This document shows, in pieces, positions 58,271 through 64,000 of a stretch of 64,000 bases of DNA. Within the stretch, counting starts at the first letter, position 1; the number at the start of each line of letters is the position of its first letter. Both the position numbers and the translations under genes were made by a program. The notes under the pieces are model-generated. The model ran no database searches and was not told where the DNA came from. It worked only from the letters and a program-made list of their open reading frames with translations. Origin of the DNA: Corynebacterium atypicum (lineage in GTDB: Bacteria; Actinomycetota; Actinomycetes; Mycobacteriales; Mycobacteriaceae); contig NZ_CP008944.1 of NCBI RefSeq assembly GCF_000732945.1, positions 1,024,553 through 1,088,552 on the forward strand, given 5' to 3'.

Positions 58271-59413
58271 ATGCCGTCTGACGTGACACACTGGGTTTCT
58301 ATGAGTAATCCTGCACATTTTGTTAGCCGGCATCTTTTTGGCCCCGGCCCCTGCAACCCCTACCCGGAGGCTACGACGGCGCTGACCAGGCCGCTGCTCG
58401 GTCACCTCGACCCGGCGTTCATCGCAGAGATGGACGCGGTGTGCGCGGGCCTGCGCACCCTGTGGGGCACCGATAATGCCCGCACGCTGCCCCTTTCTAC
58501 GACCGGTTCCGGCGGCATGGAGGCTGCTTTTGTCAACTTCGTCCACCCCGGCGACGTGGTCGTGGTCGGGGTCAACGGGCTTTTCGGCGAGCGCATGGTG
58601 GACGTGGCCACGCGCATGGGCGCGGACGTCGTCCGAGTGGACTTTCCCTGGGGTGCGCCGGTCGATCCCGTCGCGCTGACCGAGGCGCACCCGAACCCGA
58701 AGATCATCGCGGTGGTCTACGCGGAGACGTCCACCGGGGTGAAAAGTGACGTCGCAGAGATCGGCCGGTGCAAAGGCGACGCGCTTTTGCTTGTCGACGC
58801 CGTGACGGCTATCGCCGGCATCGAGCTTAAGGCGGATAGCTGGGGCATCGACATCGGCTACGCGGGCACGCAGAAGTGCCTGGGGGTGGCCCCGGAGCTG
58901 GCGCCGTTCACTGTCTCTGAGCGGGCTTGGTCCCGCCGCGTCGAACATCCGCGTAGCTGGTACCTCGACCTGGGGATGCTGGGCGGATATGCCGGCGAGG
59001 CCACGGGCACTAAGCGCACTTACCATCACACGGCGCCGACGGGCATGGTCGTCTCCTTGGGCGCCGCGATCGGAAGGATCTTGGACGAGGGCCTCGATAA
59101 CGTCGTCGCGCGCCACCGCGAGGCCGGTGAGGCGCTCCAGGACGCGCTCACCGAGGCTGGCTTCGAGCTCTTCGCGCAGGCCGGCTCCCGGCTGCCGGAC
59201 CTGACCACGGTCAAGGTGCCGGAGGGAGTCGACTCGGCGGCGGTTCGTGGGTATCTGCTAGAGCGCTTCAACATCGAGATTGGCTCCGGGGCCGGCGCCT
59301 ATGCGGACTCGGTCTGGCGGATCGGCCTGATGGGTCCGAACGCCGTTGCCGAGAACGTGCCGCTGATCGTAGGCGCGCTGCAGGCGGCCATCGCGGCCAC
59401 CTCGAAGGGCTAG
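58271..59413 (+). CDS. Class V aminotransferase (alanine/serine-glyoxylate type)
   Basis: 380 residues. PLP-dependent fold type I: FGPGPCNPYPEATTALTRPL near the N terminus, STTGSGGMEAAFVNFVHPGD, the cofactor aspartate in LLLVDAVTAIAG, and the Schiff-base lysine in GYAGTQKCLGVAPEL. Members transaminate alanine or serine with glyoxylate; the actual substrate is not determined by sequence. The ATG at 58271 follows GGGAG; a second ATG at 58301 is as likely on homology. Confidence 0.85.
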   Translation: MPSDVTHWVSMSNPAHFVSRHLFGPGPCNPYPEATTALTRPLLGHLDPAFIAEMDAVCAGLRTLWGTDNARTLPLSTTGSGGMEAAFVNFVHPGDVVVVGVNGLFGERMVDVATRMGADVVRVDFPWGAPVDPVALTEAHPNPKIIAVVYAETSTGVKSDVAEIGRCKGDALLLVDAVTAIAGIELKADSWGIDIGYAGTQKCLGVAPELAPFTVSERAWSRRVEHPRSWYLDLGMLGGYAGEATGTKRTYHHTAPTGMVVSLGAAIGRILDEGLDNVVARHREAGEALQDALTEAGFELFAQAGSRLPDLTTVKVPEGVDSAAVRGYLLERFNIEIGSGAGAYADSVWRIGLMGPNAVAENVPLIVGALQAAIAATSKG

Positions 59414-59569
59414 CAACCCGGTTCGCTGCTATCGCAGGTGAGTGGGCCGCAGGTATCGTGAGGTAATGATCACCGCGAAGCTATAGATAGACCAAGAGAG
59501 CTTCCCGGCGTACCAGCCTTCGCAGAGGTGGCTCAATCCGGACATCACGGCGGAACAGAAAGGTTGCGT

Positions 59570-61249
59570 ATGGCCACAGGCGATATTCCACTTTCTGGCA
59601 ACCCGGTGGATCTTCGGGTACCGACGGCCAGCCTCATTCACCAGCTCGTCTCGAGTGCCCCCACCTACCTACGCACCAGCCTGTTGAAGCCCACGTCGCT
59701 CAAGGCCGTCGGGCGGACGATCCGAGCGGTGTGGCGGTGGGGCTTTTCGCTGGCCGCCCTGCTGGAATCGGCGAGCGCCGCCCATCCCGGCCGGGTGTGC
59801 CTGATCGACGACGTCTCACCGCTGACGTATCGCGAGCTCAATTCGAGGGCCCACGCGTTCGCTCGGGCGTTGTCCAAACGCAAGCTGGGGGAGGGCTCCC
59901 GGATAGCGATCGTGGCTCGCAACAGCCGCGTGCCCGTCATCGCGCTGGTGGCATGTGACCTCATTGGGGCCGTCCCGATGGCGATGAATCCGGCGTCGTC
60001 GCCCGCCCAACTCGAGCGCACCGCCGACGAGTACGCTGCGCAGGCGGTGGTGGCCGACGCCGACTACGCGGCCGCGTTCCGCAAGCTTGACGTGCCGGTC
60101 TTCGTCGGTTACGGCGCCGAGGATGGGCTGCCCGAGGCTTTGCGGAACACCGCGTTTTCCGGCGAGGCCACAAGCTACGCTGAGGCGATTAGCGCGGGCC
60201 TATTGAGCGCCGGCGCGCCGTTCGGGCGCACCAAGCGCAGCCCCACGGTGATCATGTCTTCGGGTACCCGGGGCCAGCCCAAGGCGGTGGTGCGCGGGGT
60301 GCCTAAGAGCCCGCAGGTGCTGGGCTCGATCTTTGGCAAGGTGCCGTGGCGCACCGGCGGCGTCATCCAGCTGAGCGCCTCGCTGTTCCACGCCTGGGGG
60401 TGGCTTAACCTGAACCTGGTTTTTGCCACGGCGTCCGCGATGATCCTGCGCCGCCGCTTCGACGGCGAGGAGGCGATCGCCGACCTCAAGCGCTACGGAG
60501 TGACCGGCATCGTCTCGGCCGCGGTGTTTCTTAAAGAGCTCCTGCAGGCGGATTCGGGGCGCGGCGGCGAGGGAGTCGAATTCATCGTCTCTTCCGGCAA
60601 CGCGATCCCGCCGCACCTGGTGCACGAGCTCAACGCCCGCTTCGGCGAGGTCACCTGCAACTTCTATGGCTCGACCGAGCACGGGCCGATTGCGGTCGCC
60701 AGCGCCCGTGAGCTCGCCGCGGACCCCCGCCACGCAGGCACCGTCGCCCCGGGGGTGCGCACCGCGATCCTCGACGCCGAGGGAGCGAGGCTGCCGGTAG
60801 GAGAGGTGGGCAGGATCTACTCGGCGAATTCGGAGTCGATGAAGGGCTACCTGGGCGCGAACGACCCGGTTGACGTCAAGGACCACATGCTGGCCACCGG
60901 TGACCTCGGTTTCTTTGACAAAGACGGGTTTTTGTACGTCGCCGGGCGCGCCGACGACATGGTGATCAAGGGCGGGGAGAACGTCTACCCCCGCGAGCTC
61001 GAGGAGCTTCTCGCCCGTCAGCCGCAGATCGCTGATGTCTACGTCCAAGGCGAGCGCGGAGAGATCGCCTCCAAGCTGAACTGCTTCATCGTGCCGGCCC
61101 CGGGCGCAACGATCGATGATGCCGCGGTCAACCGGCTGGTCTTAGACAACCTCGCCCGGCACAACCTGCCCGACCGCATCGTGTGGCTGGATAAGCTGCC
61201 GCGCAACGAGGCGGGGAAGGTGGTACCCCGCCTCTTGCCCGTGGGCTAG
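59570..61249 (+). CDS. AMP-dependent synthetase/ligase (acyl-CoA synthetase-like)
   Basis: 559 residues from the ATG at 59570 (AAAGG upstream). ANL-superfamily motifs: P-loop [15 protein letters not shown] (about 232-246), [42 protein letters not shown] and the catalytic lysine in [12 protein letters not shown]. The P-loop has SSGTRG where many have TSGTTG. It activates a carboxylic acid, probably a fatty acid, as adenylate and CoA thioester. Convergent with the UPF0210 gene; the two stops share CTAG. Confidence 0.88.
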   Translation: MATGDIPLSGNPVDLRVPTASLIHQLVSSAPTYLRTSLLKPTSLKAVGRTIRAVWRWGFSLAALLESASAAHPGRVCLIDDVSPLTYRELNSRAHAFARALSKRKLGEGSRIAIVARNSRVPVIALVACDLIGAVPMAMNPASSPAQLERTADEYAAQAVVADADYAAAFRKLDVPVFVGYGAEDGLPEALRNTAFSGEATSYAEAISAGLLSAGAPFGRTKRSPTVIMSSGTRGQPKAVVRGVPKSPQVLGSIFGKVPWRTGGVIQLSASLFHAWGWLNLNLVFATASAMILRRRFDGEEAIADLKRYGVTGIVSAAVFLKELLQADSGRGGEGVEFIVSSGNAIPPHLVHELNARFGEVTCNFYGSTEHGPIAVASARELAADPRHAGTVAPGVRTAILDAEGARLPVGEVGRIYSANSESMKGYLGANDPVDVKDHMLATGDLGFFDKDGFLYVAGRADDMVIKGGENVYPRELEELLARQPQIADVYVQGERGEIASKLNCFIVPAPGATIDDAAVNRLVLDNLARHNLPDRIVWLDKLPRNEAGKVVPRLLPVG

Positions 61250-62610
61250 TTGCGCAGCCCGTGGACCGGGGCGGGGATGAAGCCGCCGCGGTGCACAAAC
61301 TCGGCAGCGGACACCTCGTTGACCGGGATGACCGGGGCGTAGCCCAACAGTCCACCGAAGTTGACCTCGTCGCCCGGGTGGGTGCCGGGCACCGGGATGA
61401 CCCGAACCGCGGTGGTTTTGTGGTTCATCATGCCGATCGCGGCCTCGTCGGCGATGATCGCTGCGATGGTCTCCGCCGTCGTGTCGCTCGGGATCGCGAT
61501 CATGTCCAGGCCGACCGAGCAGATCGAGGTCATCGCCTCGAGCTTCTCAATCTTCAGCGTGCCCGCGCGCACCGCGTCGATCATGCCGCGGTCCTCGGAG
61601 ACCGGGATGAAGGAACCGGACAACCCGCCGACGCGCGAGCAGGCCATCATGCCGCCCTTCTTCACGGCGTCGTTAAGCAACGCTAGAGCCGCCGTGGTGC
61701 CGTGCGTGCCCACCTGGTCGAGCCCCATGTGCTCGAGGATCTGCGCGACGGAGTCGCCGACCTCGGCGGTTGGCGCCAGGGAGAGGTCCACGATGCCAAA
61801 TGGCACCCCCAACCGCTGCGCGGCCATCGTACCTACCAGCTGCCCGGTCCGGGTGATCTTGAACGCGGCCTTCTTGATTTCCTCGGCCACCTGGTCAAGA
61901 CTTGCACCCTCCAACGTGCCCAGCGCGCGGTCCACCACCCCAGGCCCGGAGACCCCGACGGAGACAACGCAGTCCGGCTCCTCGACGCCGTGGAAGGCGC
62001 CGGCCATAAACGGGTTATCGCCGACGGCGTTGGCGAAGATGACCAGCTTCGCGCACGCGATCGCGCTCTCGTCCTTCGTCAGCTCGGCGGCCTGCTTGAC
62101 CACCTCGCCGAGCGCTTTGGCCGCGTCCATGTTGATGCCGGCACGCGAGGAGGCAATGTTGACCGACCCGCAGACGACGTCAGTCTCCGCGAGCGCCTCG
62201 GGTAGCGACGAGATCAACCGCTTCTCGGCCGTCGTCGCTCCTTTTTCCACCAGCGCAGAGTACCCGCCGATGAAGTTCACGCCGACGGCCTTCGCCGCGC
62301 GGTCCAGGCCGCGAGCCACCTCGATGGGGTCGCCCGCGCAGGCCGCTGTGACCAACGAGATGGGGGTTACAGCGATGCGTTTATTCACGATGGGAACGCC
62401 AAGTTCCTTCGAGATCTGTTCGCAGACCTCGACCAGGCGCCCGGCCTTGCCGGTGACCTTCTCATAGACCGCCTCGGCGGTGGCCTGTGCCGTGGGGCGC
62501 GCGCAGTCGAGAAGCGAGATGCCCATCGTCACCGTGCGGATATCGAGGCGATACTTTTCGATCATCTCGATTGTGTCGAGAATGCGGGCTGCGTTCAAGG
62601 TGATTGCCAT
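61246..62610 (-). CDS. UPF0210 (DUF711, PFL-family) protein
   Basis: 454 residues, full length for DUF711. Recognised by [31 protein letters not shown], and [20 protein letters not shown]. It is distantly related to the pyruvate formate-lyase-like fold, but without a glycyl radical motif, and no activity is established. Like its homologues it follows an ACT-domain gene on the same strand (17 bp), so the ACT protein may be its ligand-sensing partner. Confidence 0.93.
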   Translation of the reverse strand: MAITLNAARILDTIEMIEKYRLDIRTVTMGISLLDCARPTAQATAEAVYEKVTGKAGRLVEVCEQISKELGVPIVNKRIAVTPISLVTAACAGDPIEVARGLDRAAKAVGVNFIGGYSALVEKGATTAEKRLISSLPEALAETDVVCGSVNIASSRAGINMDAAKALGEVVKQAAELTKDESAIACAKLVIFANAVGDNPFMAGAFHGVEEPDCVVSVGVSGPGVVDRALGTLEGASLDQVAEEIKKAAFKITRTGQLVGTMAAQRLGVPFGIVDLSLAPTAEVGDSVAQILEHMGLDQVGTHGTTAALALLNDAVKKGGMMACSRVGGLSGSFIPVSEDRGMIDAVRAGTLKIEKLEAMTSICSVGLDMIAIPSDTTAETIAAIIADEAAIGMMNHKTTAVRVIPVPGTHPGDEVNFGGLLGYAPVIPVNEVSAAEFVHRGGFIPAPVHGLRN

Positions 62611-62627
62611 GGCTTTATGCCCCCGCC

Positions 62628-62897
62628 CTAAATCTCGTTGACTGCGCTAAACAGGGCCTCCGACTGAATGCGGATGATCAGATTCTGCTCCGCCTCGACC
62701 TCAGTCATCGCCTGCTGGATCTCCTCGATGCTGTGCGCCGAGTCGTCGAACTCCACGTGCAGGATCATGGTGAACCACTGGTCCATGAGCGTCTGGGAAA
62801 CGTCCAAGATGTTAACGCCGTGCGCGGCGAGTCCGGCGGTCACCCCGGCGATGATCCCGGTGTGATCCGCACCGGTGACGGTCATAATGGCATACAT
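62628..62897 (-). CDS. ACT domain-containing protein (UPF0237)
   Basis: 89 residues, one ACT domain: [20 protein letters not shown] and [22 protein letters not shown] domains bind amino acids or similar ligands. It pairs with the UPF0210 gene, an arrangement widely conserved in Gram-positive bacteria. The ATG looks leaderless. Confidence 0.93.
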   Translation of the reverse strand: MYAIMTVTGADHTGIIAGVTAGLAAHGVNILDVSQTLMDQWFTMILHVEFDDSAHSIEEIQQAMTEVEAEQNLIIRIQSEALFSAVNEI

Positions 62898-62905
62898 GGG
62901 ATGTG

Positions 62906-62911
62906 ATGGTA
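62906..62911 (-). promoter_or_regulatory. -10 element for a leaderless ACT/UPF0210 transcript
   Basis: TACCAT on the minus strand ends 8 bases before the ATG at 62897. Confidence 0.5.
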
Positions 62912-62930
62912 CCCGCTTGCCGGAGCGCAG

Positions 62931-63671
62931 CTAACGGGCGGCTACCGCAACGGACGCCCGCTGGACCGCGAAGGCGACGAAGTTGCGCAGCAGGGCCTTC
63001 GGCTGGCTGGTGTCCACGCGGGGAAGACCCGCGATGATCTGAGCGAACTCGGCGTCGCTGAAGTACCCGTGGCCGTGGAAGAAGCCCATGCGCACCGCCA
63101 TCGCCTCCGCGTCCATCTCGCCGTGAAACTGGCAAGACCACACGTGTCGGCCGTAGCGCACCGCCTGGACCGGGCACGTCGGCCCCGTGGCCAGAAGAGT
63201 CGCCGCATCGCCGAGGGCGGTGATGTTCTCGGTGTGGCCGGTGAGCGCGGTGAAGCGGGTGCTCAGGGGGCCGAAAATGGGGCCGGTTCGCCCCGCGGCG
63301 GTCAGCTCCACCGTGGTGCCGCCGGACTTCTCCGGGTGGGTCACCCCGACGAAGCCTCCGGTGGCCGCGGCCAGAACCGAGCCGCCGTAGCACATGGTCA
63401 GCACGGGCACGGGGCTATCCAAAAGGGCGGCGACCTGCCGGTTGACGGCGTGCTGCCAGGCGCTGGCGGGGCTTTGGCCCAGGTTGAGATCAGATCCGCC
63501 GACGAACACGCCGCTGTACTGGTGCAGGTCGCCGGGGCGGGCAGCATCCGTGTCCAACATTCGGTGCACGAGCATCTCCGGGCGCAAGCCGGAAGTAGCG
63601 AGGAAGTCGCGGTACTCGGCCTTCGCCACCGCGTGATTCTGGCGCAGCGAAAGAAGCAGGAACGGAAGCAT
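62931..63671 (-). CDS. Class I glutamine amidotransferase-like protein
   Basis: 246 residues from the ATG at 63671; the frame is open further but the N terminus fits this start and a leaderless promoter. The catalytic triad is Cys94 (VLTMCYGGSVLA), His183 and Glu185 (QFHGEMDAEAM), with GVFVGGSDLNLG as the oxyanion segment. It resembles stand-alone GATase1 (GuaA N-terminal-like) proteins. The acceptor substrate is not known and no synthetase subunit is adjacent. Confidence 0.85.
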   Translation of the reverse strand: MLPFLLLSLRQNHAVAKAEYRDFLATSGLRPEMLVHRMLDTDAARPGDLHQYSGVFVGGSDLNLGQSPASAWQHAVNRQVAALLDSPVPVLTMCYGGSVLAAATGGFVGVTHPEKSGGTTVELTAAGRTGPIFGPLSTRFTALTGHTENITALGDAATLLATGPTCPVQAVRYGRHVWSCQFHGEMDAEAMAVRMGFFHGHGYFSDAEFAQIIAGLPRVDTSQPKALLRNFVAFAVQRASVAVAAR

Positions 63672-63678
63672 ACCGAGC

Positions 63679-63684
63679 AGTCTA
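63679..63684 (-). promoter_or_regulatory. -10 element for a leaderless amidotransferase gene
   Basis: TAGACT on the minus strand ends 7 bases before the ATG at 63671. Confidence 0.5.
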
Positions 63685-63738
63685 GCCTGCGCGCGGAGAA
63701 AAAGCGAACAAAGCGGTCTAGCCGGCTCCGCCGGCCGC

Positions 63739-64000
63739 CTAGTGGCCCCGGACCGAGGACTCCACGAGGTCAAGCATCTTGTCGAACTTGCGCGGGTTTT
63801 CGCCAGCCGCCAGCTGGGAAATGAGCCCCTCCATCACCGTCTCCAGATAGGTGGTCAGCACCTCGACGCGCACGTCGCTGCGCATGCCCTGCGAGCCGGG
63901 GCCGCTTTCCAAGCGGGCGCGCACCGCCCGGTCGAGCACCGCCTGGTGGGTGTTCCACCGCTGCCGAAACTTCTCGTCGGTCCGCAGCAGACGCGCAATC
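63739..64000 (-). CDS. TetR-family regulator, 3' end only
   Basis: The frame is open to the edge of the window, so only the last 86 or so residues are visible. They show the helical ligand-binding part (LLRTDEKFRQRWNTHQAVLD, then VRVEVLTTYLETVMEGLISQ) typical of the TetR C-terminal domain with a QGM...SDV pattern. The DNA-binding part lies outside. It may regulate the neighbouring amidotransferase gene, which is on the same strand downstream. Confidence 0.6.
   Translation of the reverse strand, partial: IARLLRTDEKFRQRWNTHQAVLDRAVRARLESGPGSQGMRSDVRVEVLTTYLETVMEGLISQLAAGENPRKFDKMLDLVESSVRGH

Overview
The window is a high-GC, gene-dense chromosomal segment from a Corynebacterium-type actinobacterium. 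The evidence is the gene content and order: mIHF, WhiA, OpcA, MptB, a PGKGP-type EF-P, GTG/TTG starts and many leaderless genes. From efp to the suf cluster the order closely follows the Corynebacterium glutamicum chromosome as I remember it. I see no rRNA, tRNA, CRISPR array, insertion sequence or complete prophage.

Layout. 1-3559: a truncated pepQ, efp, nusB and two YbjN-type genes on the minus strand. 3560-12037: pyrR-pyrB-pyrC-carA-carB-pyrF, the pyrimidine operon, with a PyrR-type RNA hairpin next to the pyrR ribosome binding site. 12038-16500: mihF-gmk-rpoZ-coaBC-metK, with a terminator after rpoZ and an McbR-type palindrome before metK. 16501-25612: priA, fmt, rsmB, rpe and the riboflavin genes ribD-ribE-ribBA-ribH. 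25657-31279: a PH-domain membrane protein, uvrC and rapZ-yvcK-whiA. 31280-35319: gap-pgk-tpiA-secG. The ppc gene that usually stands between tpiA and secG is absent.

35320-36294 is the one accessory-looking stretch. It has a lone minus-strand helix-turn-helix gene resembling L5/Bxb1-type mycobacteriophage immunity repressors, an AT-rich non-coding region full of inverted repeats, and a 27-bp tandem repeat that overlaps both a terminator and a possible 28-residue ORF. 36291-42913 (minus) is the pentose phosphate operon tkt-tal-zwf followed by a single ORF that joins OpcA to 6-phosphogluconolactonase. 42914-46272 holds ctaB, a quinone oxidoreductase gene and ctaA (heme O and heme A synthesis). 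46373-49995 (minus) holds an ABC-2 permease gene and a 930-codon ORF joining MptB to an ABC ATPase. 50138-56484 is sufR-sufB-sufD-sufC-sufS-sufU-sufT, for iron-sulfur cluster assembly. The end holds an ABC-F protein, a class V aminotransferase, an acyl-CoA-synthetase-like enzyme, a UPF0210/ACT-domain pair, a class I amidotransferase and the 3' end of a TetR-family regulator.

Most of the window is conserved core metabolism. The points that stand out are the orphan phage-type repressor and its AT-rich flank, the two unusual gene fusions (one with an internal leaderless-type promoter), the missing ppc, and several sequence-visible regulatory elements (PyrR hairpin, McbR site, nested hairpin between gap and pgk, and a set of leaderless promoters of the form TANNNT-7/8 nt-start).
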